Below are positions 1 through 15,763 of a stretch of DNA of 64,000 nt, piece after piece (position 1 is the first letter of the stretch; every line of letters starts with the position of its first letter). Source of the DNA: Utricularia gibba (lineage: Eukaryota; Streptophyta; Magnoliopsida; Lamiales; Lentibulariaceae); the NCBI GenBank assembly GCA_002189035.1, contig CM007989.1, positions 1,240,001 to 1,304,000 of the forward strand, in the 5' to 3' direction. Under the pieces are notes generated by a model. The model was not told the DNA's origin. It saw only the letters and a program-made list of their open reading frames with translations, and made no database searches. The position numbers and the translations under genes were made by a program.

Positions 1-385
1 GAATTTTGTGAGAAAGCAATTCGAACAAATTGCGGACTTGTTAGAATAACAAGTATATTCTTGTAAAAAAAAGAATAGTCTTTTGAAGAACAGTGGTTGA
101 AGTTGAAGACCGCGTTTGGTGGACGGAGCCCCCGAAGACGAAAACGTGTAAAATTTTGCATCTTGACACGAAGCGCAACGCGCCAATGCACAACTACTCG
201 TTGGGGGTTCCTCCGGTAGGAGAAGAGAACAGCAAAGCGCCACGCTTTTTCCCACTACTGTTGACTTGCGCACCACATATTCGCTAAAGTTCGCATTAAA
301 AAGCAATCTTTGACGATAACAACGCACGAAAGGCCTCTCTTTTAAGAGTGTAGGGGGTAATACAAATGCTTTTGATGGTGAGTGA

Positions 386-2296
386 ATGAGGGACCAGATG
401 GAGAAGGATATGGGTGGTGAATCTGGGGAAGTTCTTCCCAATTGGGAAAGCATGGAGGAGAATTCATCTGCGGCGGCATCTGGGTCTGATGTTTCTGTCG
501 GCAGAGCTACTTTTCCTGTGAGTTCTAGTCGCTTCTCTGGGTCTGCTGAAATGTGATCTACTTTATCTGTATCATTTCTTGTCTATTAATCTGCGTAAGA
601 TTTCCTTTTCCAGTATTGCGCACAAGCGAATTTTAGTCTCTCCCGTTGTAGTCTGCAATTAAAGCTTAGATTTTTAGTAGTTGTTATATTTGACTGGAGA
701 TCCAGAGTGCGGAAATCCGGCATATTGGATCCAAAATCTAGTTTAAGTTGGCAACAAATATTCCCATAGCCTGGGATATGTTTTGATTGGGTTGTCGAAC
801 TGGAGACATTTTGCAGGTCCAGCGCCATGCCTTTCTGCAAGAGGCATATCAATTCTATGCTGACTGCCAAATTTGAATGGATTAATCTTCTAGCTTTCTG
901 TTTAGTCTGTAGTCTACTGATTATCAAAAGGCTGCCTTTTTGGATTGCCTCAAAAGGAATTGCTCCCTCCCCTCTTAGTTTTGATTCTTGGAATTGCATT
1001 TCCCTTGTGATGTTTCATCTCTGTGTCATCCACCATGTGTACCTTGTTTATCTAATTATGGTGGATCTACAATTTAAACTAAGTTGGTAGCCTTTGTAGT
1101 GAAATAAGTGATGCATAGTTTTACAATATGGTTGTCTGAAATTTCCCTCTAGCTTCACATTGCAGCTGGAAAATGCTTCTGAAGATTCTTCTAAACCAAA
1201 AACAAACCAGGTACAGTTCAACTTCATCCCTTCCCGTCGCCATGGGAAGTGGTCCGATATCGGAGGACGATCCGAGATGGAGGACACTCATATTTGCATA
1301 CCTGATCTGGCTTCAAGCTATGGCTATCCTATGTGCAGTGAGGAAACTGCCATATCATTCTATGGAGTAAGTCATTTGGCAAAGCTCTGCTTTGTCTGAG
1401 AATCTACTTATCTCTCCCTTGTGTTGCCATCCAAGATATATGCGATTTGATCTTCTTGGGCAGGTGTTTGATGGCCATGGCGGAAAAGGCGCGGCGCAGT
1501 TTGTTCGTGATCACTTGCCGAGGATCATCGTTCAGGACTCCAAGTTCCCCTTGGAGCTTGACAAGGTGGTGACAAGATCCTTCATGGAGACGGATGCTGC
1601 CTTTGCCAAGGCCTGTTCTGTTGAGTCCACACTGTCATCCGGCACTACTGCACTAACTGCAATGATCTTTGGCAGGTAAATGAGCGCAAACCAACTTTTG
1701 CTAGCGAGTTTTGATGGTATCTGAGCTCTGTGTATGCTTGGAACAGGTCATTGCTGGTGGCTAATGCGGGGGATTGTCGCGCCGTGCTGTCGCGAAACGG
1801 AGTTGCGATCGAGATGTCTGTAGATCACAGACCTTGCTGTGTGGAAGAACGGGTGAGGATCGAATCGGTAGGAGGATATGTGGATGATGGATACTTGAAT
1901 GGCCAGCTGAGCGTCACACGGGCACTGGGAAACTGGCACATCAAGGGGCTGAAAGAGGGGGGCCTCCTGAGCGCAGAGCCTGAAGTGAGGCAAACAACAC
2001 TTACAAAGGAGGATGAGTTCCTGATCATCGGCAGTGATGGGATATGGGATGTCTTCAGGAGCCAGAATGCGGTGGACTTTGCCCGGAGAAAGCTCCAGGA
2101 GCACAACAATGTCAAGCTATGCTGCATGGACATTGTTGAAGAAGCTAAAAAACGAGGCGCAACTGATAATCTTACAGTGGTGATGGTCTGCTTCCACAAC
2201 GAACCGCCGTCTGCCCGGATCAGCTCGCCGAGGCCAAGGGTCAGGAGATGCATCTCTGTTGAAGGGCTGCAAAGCCTCAAGTTCCTGCTTCAATGA
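386..2296 (+). CDS. Protein phosphatase 2C (PPM family), DBP1-like
   Basis: Ser/Thr phosphatase of the metal-dependent PP2C class. Four exons join cleanly: 386-517, 1166-1366, 1464-1675 and 1747-2296, giving 364 aa. Exon 2 carries RSEMEDTHICIPDL, exon 3 the metal-binding VFDGHGG, and exon 4 NAGDCRAVLSRNG, SVTRALGN, GSDGIWDV and GATDNLTVVMV, so all catalytic metal-site motifs are present. The start at 386 is the first ATG whose frame runs to the GTGAGT donor at 518. The basic C-terminal tail RRCISVEGLQSLKFLLQ resembles the Arabidopsis DBP1/PP2C22 group as I remember it; that subgroup is an inference. DBP1-type proteins are nuclear/cytosolic and can bind DNA. The gene is convergent with the CPSF-A-like gene, whose stop lies about 390 bases away. 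Confidence 0.93.
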
Positions 2297-2681
2297 GCAC
2301 CTGAAGAAACTACACATTTTTCTCATACATGTAAAATTTTAGACACCCATTCATCCACAGGAGATTATTCATCTGAGAAATGCAAAATGCATTTGAACTT
2401 CATGTATGATTTCAGTGACAACAATAAAGCCAGCATCGGATGATGATGCAGTGTACCAACAATCATTCTGAGCATCTGCAGAGTCTCATTCGAAGTGAAT
2501 CTCAACAAGAAATCTACTGAGTACAACCCTAAGACAAAAAAGTTCTTGTACAAAGAAAATTTGCTTTGAAACAAAACTAAGGCATATTTTTGTATATACA
2601 CGTACTCTGGAGTCCGCTGGCGCTAGCATGACCGTAACAAGCTTCTTTTTTTTTTTTTTTTCTTCTGTCGATTGTTCAGAT

Positions 2682-5600
2682 TCAGCTAAGGGCATGGTGT
2701 ACACGCTCAAGAATTTGCACGACCCGGTTTGCGACCAATGGTTTAGAAGGTTTCAAGCTGAGTTTATCCAGTGATGGGGTGTTCAACACAGCTTCTTGTT
2801 GTGTGCTTGTAAGCTCCAAGAACTGGGCAAGCATATCCCCATCCAGCATCTTTGGTGCCCCAGGCTGATAAATAAATATAGCATTATACCGTCGCCAATA
2901 TATGTTATTGCTACCAATAACACCGGAAAGCATAAGATGGCTTCTGTTAATGACTCGAGCCAGAGATGGAAATGCTTTAGAGCTTACCGGACATTCACGT
3001 CTCCGAAATTCATTATGATCATTCCCCAATATCGGTGATGTTAATTTGTGATTTGCAAGCTTGACCTGAACCTGCTCCAATAGCTCATATTCTTCCCTGC
3101 AAACATGGGTTGCATGGTTAACGCTGATAAAGCAATCGATGCTCAAGGTAAGCATTAAGAACTGCAACGAGAGAACTAGTATACTTGGTCATTTGGATGA
3201 AGACGATTACACTTCCTAATAATGTAGACGCCATGGTACACTTTCTTGAAAACTTTAGAGAATTTGCAGCATCCGGCTCCAACAAAAAAATATCTGTTGG
3301 AATCAATGCTCCCTGCAAGAAGGCTTTTATTATGAAGAGAGAAGAAATACTCCATATGGAATGTGTGAGAACAAGCAAAACGTGTTTGTGATGATCTGAT
3401 AGGTTTTATAATCACACAAACATATCCAAAAAGATGAAATCGCACGCAGTTCTGAACGTTGAAAAGATGCACATTCTTTTAATAAACAATCATACTATCC
3501 TGCAAATTCTCAGGGTAGATTTTCCTGAACCAGAATCTATCTCCTTGCCAGCCATTGACATCAGATCAAATTTTCCGTGTTAAAAAAACCTCAATAATAA
3601 TCTGTGTAATGAAATGATAATGCCTTAAAATTTACTGCGGCTTGCTTACACTGCAATCAGAAGTTACTGAAAAACCTACCTTCACCATGCTCATTGAAAT
3701 CTCCCCAGATAGTAAGAACAGGTTGGAGTCAGGTTGCGTTCTGGACTTGCGTTATCTGCAAGAGGGGAGAGAACAACAAAACAACTTTAACCATGTACCA
3801 ACATAACAGACTATTCTGGTAAAATAACCAATTTTGTTGACCTATTTGCATCGAAGGAATAAATTGCATTCTCAAGAAGTACATTTTTATACAGCCTAGC
3901 TCCCGGATTTAAACTTTATTTCTTTAATCACTTGGGACTTGCAATGCTGGCATCCAATGTAATACTACAAGCTAGGTGGCCCCAAGCCACGATACAGCAG
4001 TGGGCGGCATCAGGGTAAAGGTAGAATCACTTCGTGTATGAATGAGTTCAAGTGATTCATACAGAGGGTCTTCTTAGTGATGGCACGGCCTCCTAATGCC
4101 AGTCAGGACGTGACGAGCTACTATACAATACCCTGTTCAGTAAACCCTTGCTTTAAAACTCCTCACACAACCCTCTGCTCTCATCTGAAGATGAGACGAA
4201 CTATTGCATAACATCCAATTCAGTACAGTTCTAGTGAAATCTTAGCACAGTGTAAACCAACAAAAACCTTAGACTACGGAAATTGTATTCATTAAATTCT
4301 TCCAATGCTGCAAGGGGAATTTCAAATTCACATTTGAGTGTAATTTACCTTCTGAATGATTTGCAGAAGACATGACAACAACACTTCCCTTCCTATCAGA
4401 AACAAAGGCAGTATCAACATCCATAAGAAGGCAGTCCGCTACTAGTCTCTGGAAGGGATCACAAAAAACCTCCTCGAGTTTCCTAGAATCCTGGATGGGA
4501 AGGTAATAGGTTAAATGGGAGTGTAAATTTAAAGAAACTCCTTAAGACTAATATTTCAATTATTTTCAAATCTTTTACTTCCATGTCATTGAGGAATGGA
4601 ACATCAACTAGGGTATGAATTGAAATAACAGAAGCTGCGAGCCAAATACAAGGAAATAAGCTACCAACCTCATGATATGAATAAAAAAGAATACCATCAC
4701 GGCAATCACCAACAGCTATCCTTAATGAATGTGCGGTGAGAGTTGTGATAGCAAACCGTGTTCTTCCAACAGCCAGTCTCTTGACCTTCTGGGAGTTGTC
4801 AATGGGAAAGCCGCAGACATAAAACTGGTAGAAACAAATATTTCAATTGACTAACAACACATAAATCAATTGGTATGTGTACCATGTATTACAAAATTCA
4901 AAACTTACAGCATTACCAACAGAAGCTAAGAAATATCTATCAAGGTATCGGCATACAGAAACAACCATCCCTGGCCATTCAGTTTCATATGATAATCTTA
5001 AGTTCCACGAGCTAGTTTCCTCATATCTAATTTCATCACTCGTGCTTATCTCTCCAAATGTGGCCAACAGATTTTGCTGATTTGCGGAAAGATGGTGTAT
5101 GCTTTGCTTGTTATCAATACATAGAACTACCAACCGCCCTTTGGTACTGCACAATTCAAACAACTTAAAAGGTGAGATGCAAAGGCATACAAAATATCAA
5201 AATTCATGTTAGTAAATAAAAGAGAGGGAAGCAATAGGGATTAACAAAAGATCTCTGACCTTTCAGCTTCACCGCTTGGCATTATAGCTGGTCCAGTCGA
5301 TAGACTAGTACCAACCACCAATACTTGCTTGTTACCAACTTTTAGCAACTCCATGCATTTTCCTGTCTCACCTGGTCGAAATTTGAATGATGACAACACC
5401 ATGCCACTTGAAGGGGACACAAAGCAAATATCAGATGAACATGAGACGTCATCTAGCTCTGTCCGCATGACAAGCAACAACTTGCTTTCATCATGGTACA
5501 GAATGTTTCTTGGTGTCCCCCCTAAATGAAATGTCTGGACATTTATTCTCTTACTCGGAACCATTTCCACCTAGAAAAGATTTTAAAGAAAAAAAAAACC

Positions 5601-8600
5601 AAGCTTAGAACCCAGATTCTAATACTATGGAAGGTAGCAACATAATTGGTGAATTCAATCTAGGCTATTCTATAACAGCTCATATGACTCTCCTTTATGC
5701 GGAGCATCAAGAAGAAGCCGCTTAATACCCAAAAAAAAAACAAAAATCAAGGAGAATAACAGAAATATCATATATAATCTACACCATAAAGCATAAAAGC
5801 GAAATGGTTTACTACCAGGTGAAGACAACTTTCTGCCACGAACAATATTCCTGTGGGGCATTCGAATGAGGAAACAGGAGTCACATAAATAGAAGGCTGA
5901 AAGGAGATAGATGTGTAAGACAAACTGTGCCTTGCAGTCTTTAATAGCCAAGGCCTGTCACTGAGAACAATCATATCCGCATCAAGAGAATCACACAGTG
6001 GAACCAAAAAAACTGGAGTGATACCAATACGGCGGCATGCAATTAGTTGAAGACCAACTGGCTTCTCCCCCTCATTCTCTGCCTTCGCTGTGAATATTTT
6101 TGGGAGTTCAAAAAGCGAGGAGGATGAACTCAAAGCATGAGAATCATACTGACAAGGTTCATTAGTTGAAAAAAACGGTGAGCTGTTGGGCCACTCAAAT
6201 CTAAGCAGCATTCCATTCCTCAATCCTGAAAGAATATAGACACGGTCAACAACAACAAGCCTAACATCTTGTGGAACACATCCACCCACACTAGTTCCCT
6301 CATTATTGGTCAATGGCGTAATACCAACAGCATGAACCTGAATTCCCTTATCCAATGTGAAAGACAGAACCTCTACTGAAGGCCTATGAGTACCTATGAC
6401 AAACAAAACACCATGAAGATTTCCACTGACATGCCTTTTGTCTACAGAATCCAATAAAACTTTGTTCTGCTCAAGGTGTAGCTGGGGTATTGAGATACAG
6501 GACAACTCATTCTGAAGCTTTACACAATGCATCTGAAATATATTATATTTGTACAGGGAGGAAGATTTAATGCCGAGGATGCACAAGAAGCTTGGGCTGG
6601 AAGTTCCTACAACAATAACACCATGACCAACTGCTCCAAGGCTTATGGTCATATTGTTGGGATTCCATGCAGTTGTTTCTGGGCATGATAAAGGAATCCC
6701 TCCGGGATGCACCTTACTAATAGGCAAACAGACTCGAACTCCAAATTGATGAATTTGGACCAAGACTCCATCAGATACAGTGCCACAAGCTAGGGTACAA
6801 ACATCAGAATGAAAACCAATGGCCTCTGTCACGTCACAAAAATTAACACCAACAGACAGGACCCTAGTTTGCTCAACAAATGAAATCACCAGAAATGAAT
6901 GATAAGCATCAGACGCATTCATTTTTAGAGTCCATGTACCTGCAACACCTTGATAGACTGGATCAGTTTTCAACAAATTTTCTACACTGATGCCATTTCT
7001 AATGATTCTTAAGGACCCATCTGCTCCCAACCCAGAGCATGCAAAGATTCTTTCATCCTTCTCTTCAAGAAAATTGGCAATGCACATATCCAAAATCGGA
7101 GCAATATTTTGGATAGAACTTCTGTGTCGTAAAAATCCATCTTCAAATTTGAGGACTGCCCCATCAGCCATATCAAAAATGGCTGCCACCATTCCACTTT
7201 CCAGCCATACTAGAGCATTTGATGGCAAACCTTTGTAAAGAGAATCAGATAAGTTAACAAGAACAGTACCAGACTCAAAACACATTTCCATAGCGTATAT
7301 ATCACCAGAATCAACGCTTAAAATTATCCTAGGATTTTTTGTTGATCCTGCTTCCCAACTCCATGAACAAACATAGTTAGCATGAGCTTGTGCAGAACTA
7401 TAATCATCAACATTCATAGGATCATCGTTTTTATTTAGCTCCCCAAGCTCCAGCAATGCAGAGGCAGCAACGCTATACATGCCTTCTTCATCCATGATGT
7501 CAGGTATTCTAGTACTGTTACTATATTTGCTTTCTTCCAAAGAGCTAGAATTTAAAGCTGTCCTGTAAACATATGAAGGGTTGCTAACATCCCTGAAATC
7601 CATCAAAACAATGTCACCAGCCCTGAAAAGCAAGGCAAATCCACGAGACTCAGGAACTTCAACAACATGATATGCTAGGGGCCAGGCTTCTGCAAACTGA
7701 TATAACACATGGATGACTTGTTCTTCCATATCCCACTCCAACAATAACAACTCATTTCGATAGAAGGACCCTGACCTGAATCACATGCAATATGAATTAT
7801 TTGACAAAGGATAGTTATTCATCAGCGTTGCCAAAAACACTTGTGTTTCCATGTAAAAAGATGATATAATGTTTTATTACTAGTTCCAATGAACTTCAAT
7901 CACCTGTTCAGGAGGATAGCCAATAATGATTTGGGGGATTGGTTAGGCTGGCTGCACTCTTTTGAAATAAAGCACATGCTCCATATGGTACCAGAAAGGC
8001 TAGTAAAGCCACTTTTAGATTTCAATCGACCATCCTTTTCGGCAGGGCAGAGAATTTTCTGAGGTGAAAACATATAAAACAGACATAAACATAAATTTTA
8101 AACAAAAAAATGAGACTCAAATTTTTAAGGCTGATTAAAGAGAAAAACAGGTGTGGAATATAGAGGATACCACAACCTTATCAATGATATCACTGCTTAT
8201 GGACCTTGATAATGAGAAGATAGCCAACTGGTCCTCATAAGCACTTGCAGCAACAAAGGACCCACTGTAAAAAAAAAAAAAAAACGAACCAATTAAAGTA
8301 AGCCAGATATCCAATGTGTAATGTGAAAGCGCCTGTAAATAAAGCTACTAACGTGGAATGAACAGCCAGCATCCGGCCAACCTGATTCCTTACGTTCCCC
8401 GGACCAGAGAGTTGAACATGTGCGATTGATAAGAATCTAAACAAAGCAACTCAATTATCACACAACTCCAGATGATTCTGGAAGAGGCAATCTTCAATCA
8501 AACTGAAAATACACTCATGCAAATATTCGTCAAGAGATATTACAAAAAAAAACCTGTTCATTTCATTGGAAAAGGAGAGAAACGACAGCTTTCCTGAATC

Positions 8601-9585
8601 AGAAATGACAAGCAACATGTCCTTCGCTGTCACCTAAAATAAGGGAACACATCAACGCTTAACCAGGATGATGACAGCTCATCTTTGGCCTTACTTTAAA
8701 TAAAGAAATACCTCTGGATTCCAATCTCGGGACCTCTCTTTCCATGGCAGGACTGCAATATCTTTAATTGTACCAAAGACTGACTGCTCAGCAATGTTCT
8801 GAGCAATCCCATATTCATCGATTTTCACCAGCTCTATGGAGGTCTCCTGAAACAGTATTCTCCCTTTAACAGTAAGATAGTTAACACGCACTGAAAGATT
8901 AATCAGGATCCTAAAGGTATCACGAGTTTAGTTAGTGTAAGATACCACATTTTACACAATTCTATTCAATAAAAAAAACTCTGAAATAAACCCTATCATC
9001 CTAGAAAGTTCACTGTACCAAGCACATGATAACCACACAGAACCCTGCATACTCAAAGAGGAAAGACAAATTACGCGGTGTCACGTAAAGTTGATTCGTT
9101 TTCCATGCAGATGATGGAAAAACAAATCACTGGTAGAACACTCTGCTTCAACTTTTTGTGTATAGCAAATTTATGATTTTCTGGCATAAAGAAAACTAGT
9201 TTCAACAGCATACCAGTTGATCTGATGGAGAAAAAAGACCAGAAGTAAAGCTACATGTAAACAGCTACTAGTCTTTTATAACTTCTGAATCCTGAATTAC
9301 CGGCCTAGAGGCATTGCCTTCAGTAAAACAAAAAAGGAAAAAAAACACAATGCAGAAAATCATCGAGCGAACTTAACCAACCTTGCCGAATACGATATCA
9401 TAAGAAGACACGGAGCGGAAATGGCCACGAACAGCTTGGATAATGGCGCTTCCTTTAAGAACTGTTTTAGCCAAGTAAAAAGCATCCCCGCCATTCTTGG
9501 ATCTCGATCGCGAGTTACCACCAGTGTTTGAAGCAGCCGTCCGTGAGGACGAAGAAGATGGAGATTCTTTTTCCTGAATCGCCAT
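2682..9585 (-). CDS. CPSF-A / DDB1 / SF3B3-family beta-propeller protein (At3g11960-like)
   Basis: Large WD-like propeller scaffold of the CPSF-A/DDB1 superfamily, usually nuclear and involved in RNA processing or ubiquitin-ligase assembly; this clade's exact role is not established by sequence. Fifteen exons on the minus strand: 9382-9585, 8712-8846, 8554-8633, 8353-8436, 8177-8264, 7904-8058, about 5816-7775, 5260-5570, 4909-5146, 4669-4824, 4349-4490, 3680-3755, 3185-3312, 2988-3096 and 2682-2864. The 1.96-kb seventh exon holds most of the propeller. Family hallmarks include RVSYLTVKGRILFQ-type N-terminal strands, HLGGTPRNILYH and AVGDCRDGILFYSY. Exon 12 breaks frame at a CCCC run (3703-3706). 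With one base added there the exons total 4,050 nt, about 1,349 aa. The promoter side carries a telo-box (AACCCTAAA on the minus strand, 9609-9617). Confidence 0.9.
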
Positions 9586-10083
9586 TTATGATGTACAAAT
9601 TTGGAAGGTTTAGGGTTCTTATTCGGGACAGATGCTCCCCTGCGCCATAGCTGCCATGATCGAGCAACACGATTGGAGATAGAGAAGAAAAATATCTGCC
9701 TTCATCGCACGTAGATTATAAACATTTACGTGGCAAATTAATCGAAATCTTCTCCAGTTTCATCCAATATTTTAAATGATTAAAAAGCAGCGTAATATTT
9801 GTATGAGTAATTATATTTTAATTATTATTCTATTAAATATGATTCAATTTTTATTATAAATAATTACACAATTCAATTATAAAAATTGATTTAAATTAAA
9901 TCTTATATATAAATAAACGCCAGTGTGCTTGTCGATTCGGGAAATGGAAATGCAAGTATCCACTGTATTCTTCTCCCTGGCTGGTTCCATTGACACTTCG
10001 CTTCAGAGCCATGAAGATCCTCTCCAGCCAACTTTGATGAGTTGCATAAACTGCTCCTGTCGTTCATGACGCAATTCTCGGCA
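9586..10083. other. Spacer between HST 3' end and CPSF-A-like 5' end
   Basis: AT-rich tandem spacer. The right part should hold the HST 3' UTR and the left part the CPSF-A-like promoter with its telo-box. No coding exon seen. Confidence 0.6.
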
Positions 10084-12891
10084 CTAGATGAAAGGGAATA
10101 TCAGGTACTCGGCGTAGAACAGATTCCATATGAATCGATAAAACACCGACACTGCATCCTGCGACGGTTCCAAAGAAGTTCGATAGGGATACAGAATCAT
10201 CCACAAGAGAAGGAGATGCCCTTAGATCTGTTAGCAATTACCTTTGTGTAGTTTGCCTTCTCCAGTATCCAAGCCTGCAACAACAAGATATGGCCGGGTT
10301 AGAGATAAAAGGTCTGTATGATATCTGAAACGTTTGAATGTTAGAGATGGGTTGTCTGGAAGGTGAGGATTGCAGTCAAAAAAGGCTGTTTTGGATGCAG
10401 AACCAACGAAAGTGAGTGTGGGAAGAGTAAGGTACCTGGAAGGTTAAGCACAGTGCCAGTGTAACGTGAGCAGGTATCATCAAACTCCTCTTGAAGGCCT
10501 GCAGAACATTCCTACTCAATAACTAGCTAGTAATAGCAACAAGAATGCAGGGAATATTCTGGAGCTACCAAGGGCAGATATATGGCTGCAAGTATAGCTC
10601 CAATGTAGTTTGTCAACAGCATTCCGTATCCAAGTAGGGAGATATTTCTCACACCAAGCTTTGTTGCCAGAGTAGATATCTGAAATCTATGCAAGACCAG
10701 TGTAAAGATCCTTACTACTAGAAAATGGAAGCAACGATGTAAGTTTAGGATCTGTGAATGAGTGTGATTTCAATAACAGGAATCTTGCTACTTGAACAGA
10801 AAACTGGCTGTTTTCAGAAGGGTTAGAGCAACTACTACCACAAGGAGGGAGGGAACGGGAACACCAGAAGACATTAAAAATTCAGAGATCAGAAAACTTA
10901 CTTCTGATCACCTTCAACGTCTGGAAGATCTTTTGTAATGGCAATAACAAGAGCGAATACAGTAACAAATGTGGTGATGAATGCAACCGGGGAGCTGCAA
11001 TTCAAACATGATCAATGAAAAAGAGCAGAATCAACTCTAGAAACGACGAAGCATTACTTCATTTCAATTTTTTTACAGTTTTGTGTATGCTGCAGGTCAT
11101 TTACTATGTACATTCTTCTATATTGGAATGGAAATATATTTTCATAGGATTTACCTCCATTCAAATGAAAGGCCAAGGGCAGCTCTTGTGGCATAATAGA
11201 CGCCATAATTTAGTAGGAAACCTCGTACCTGAGAAATGATTCATGCTTGTCAAAGCTTGCCTACAGACAGTGGACAATAACCAAGCTAAAGAGTCCATTT
11301 ATATTATACACTATTTTTGAACTACTTGAACTACCTAACCAATTCCATTTACTGCAGCTGATTCGTTGAACCATTAGTCACTTCTAATGACTCCCATTAC
11401 CGGGAATAAATTCACAAGGACATAAAACTAAACCAAATAAAGATAGAAAACAATGCTGCATTGCAACAAAAATCGCACCGTTGCTATTATAAGAAATGCT
11501 ATGGCTGGGTATCTCTTCATCCTAAATGGAGGAACAGAATAGATGGTTCCAAGGAATAGGCCAAGGCAGTAAAGAGAAGTAATGAACGGCCCAAAGTTCC
11601 ACCCAACAATCAGAAGACCAGCTGCCGCAAGAAATAACACCAAGAACCATGCAGATTTTTCTGAAAGATCACCTGCAGCTATTGGCAAGTATGGTTTGTT
11701 CACCCTGTAAATTGAAGGTACCAATCAAAAACTACGTGCATAGTAAACTTACAGCATCTGCAATTTCACGATTATGCTGAATGTGTTAAACTTAACTATT
11801 AAATATGAGGACTTACTTATCAATACCAACATCATATATTTGATTAATTCCCACTATGTAACCATTTCCACATATGAGGGCTAAAAGCCCAGACAATGCC
11901 TTCAGCACTAATGACCACCTTATCAGATTTGGATTCTCAATTAGAGCTCTGGCCACCAAAGAGCTGTTTAAGAAAAAACAACAGATTTGGGAGGGTGATT
12001 TACAAAATTCTGAGGACAAGAAACCTAAAATTGATTACATGATAGCAGTGGAAAATTCACTGAGATGAACTCTTACACGGATCCTAAGGTGGTTCCACGA
12101 ATCGTGTGTGGCCTAAGAAATCTCCAGAAGGCATCCCTGAAGTTGGAGCGTTCATTAAATACAGGACTAGTCCCAGCACCATCAAGTTTCGAGCAGACCT
12201 GTCATTTTTTAGCTTTAAAAGCAAACCAGTGAACAAAAAACAGTAGCTGATGATGTTCTCTTTGAAGTCCCAGCACCGTCAAGTTTCAAGCAGATACCCA
12301 TGACACTATTGGAAAAATCAGAAATAGACAGCTGAATCATACTGACAATCCGAGACTCTTTTGAGTGTAAGGAATAGAATGCAGCTTTATTGATTTTAGT
12401 TCTCGTAGTGAAATAGAACTTCCGTCACCCACTCCATGCCCAGCAAACAAAATGATATTTGATGGAATGCAAGGAAACATATTATTGGCAAAGCAAATTT
12501 CCTTCCGATTCAATTTCAATTCATTTGAATCATAGATTCACAAGAACACATTTTTGCCCCTACCCACAAACCCAAGAAGAGAACTACAAACTTGTCCCAG
12601 CATTGACAAACCATACATTCAGCAGTTCAAGAAGATTTTCCTCAAAAGAACAAACCAACACACTAAACAAACCCAGAAGGAACGATGCCCGTGGGCTTCC
12701 TTTGAGAGGTAGTGGTAGCGATTCCGGAAGTACACCGAAGAGCGCAAATACTTATCAATCTTGAGGCTTGTGGTAGCAGTTGTCAGAGTAGGCGGGGTGC
12801 AACTGGAAGAATGTACAGTGCGACAGGTCAAAGAAGCAGAAGCGGGATGAATCCCAGAAAAGGAAGAAGATGGGATTGTGAACAGTTCCAT
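10084..12891 (-). CDS. HST: Homogentisate solanesyltransferase, plastid (UbiA prenyltransferase)
   Basis: Condenses homogentisate with solanesyl diphosphate in the plastid envelope, the committed prenylation step of plastoquinone-9 synthesis; loss causes albinism and carotenoid defects in Arabidopsis (PDS2). Ten exons: 12673-12891, 12077-12198, 11817-11963, 11479-11704, 11155-11228, 10902-10994, 10569-10686, 10436-10498, 10242-10274 and 10084-10158, in frame, 389 aa. The first exon is a Ser/Thr-rich transit peptide. Then come [12 protein letters not shown], the first Asp-rich motif [19 protein letters not shown], many membrane helices, the second motif [11 protein letters not shown], and the end [16 protein letters not shown]. 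The match to HST rather than tocopherol phytyltransferases is close throughout. Intron 1 contains a second, slightly altered copy of the start of exon 2. The gene sits head-to-tail behind the CPSF-A-like gene, as recalled for Arabidopsis. Confidence 0.96.
12171..12298 (-). repeat. Partial exon duplication at HST exon 2 / intron 1
   Basis: The first bases of HST exon 2 (about 12169-12198) are repeated 97 bases upstream in transcript order (about 12266-12295). Over 29 positions I count two differences. The intronic copy lacks an AG acceptor just before it, so it is probably not used as an exon. Confidence 0.75.
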
Positions 12892-15592
<2,701 letters not shown>

Positions 15593-15763
15593 CCAGCAAT
15601 GTTCAAGTAGCATATTCAGAAAGCCATACACTGTGTATAATGTTGATGAAAAACAGATCATCCCAATTGTACTATAAACATGAAGCTATCTGATATTTAT
15701 ATATAACAGATGATGGTATGTCCAAAAAGACAAGAACTTTGATCTCACAATTTACTCCCTGTA

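Noticed and set aside
1748-2280. Two long minus-strand frames
   Set aside because: They are shadows of PP2C exon 4, whose plus-strand frame carries all phosphatase motifs.
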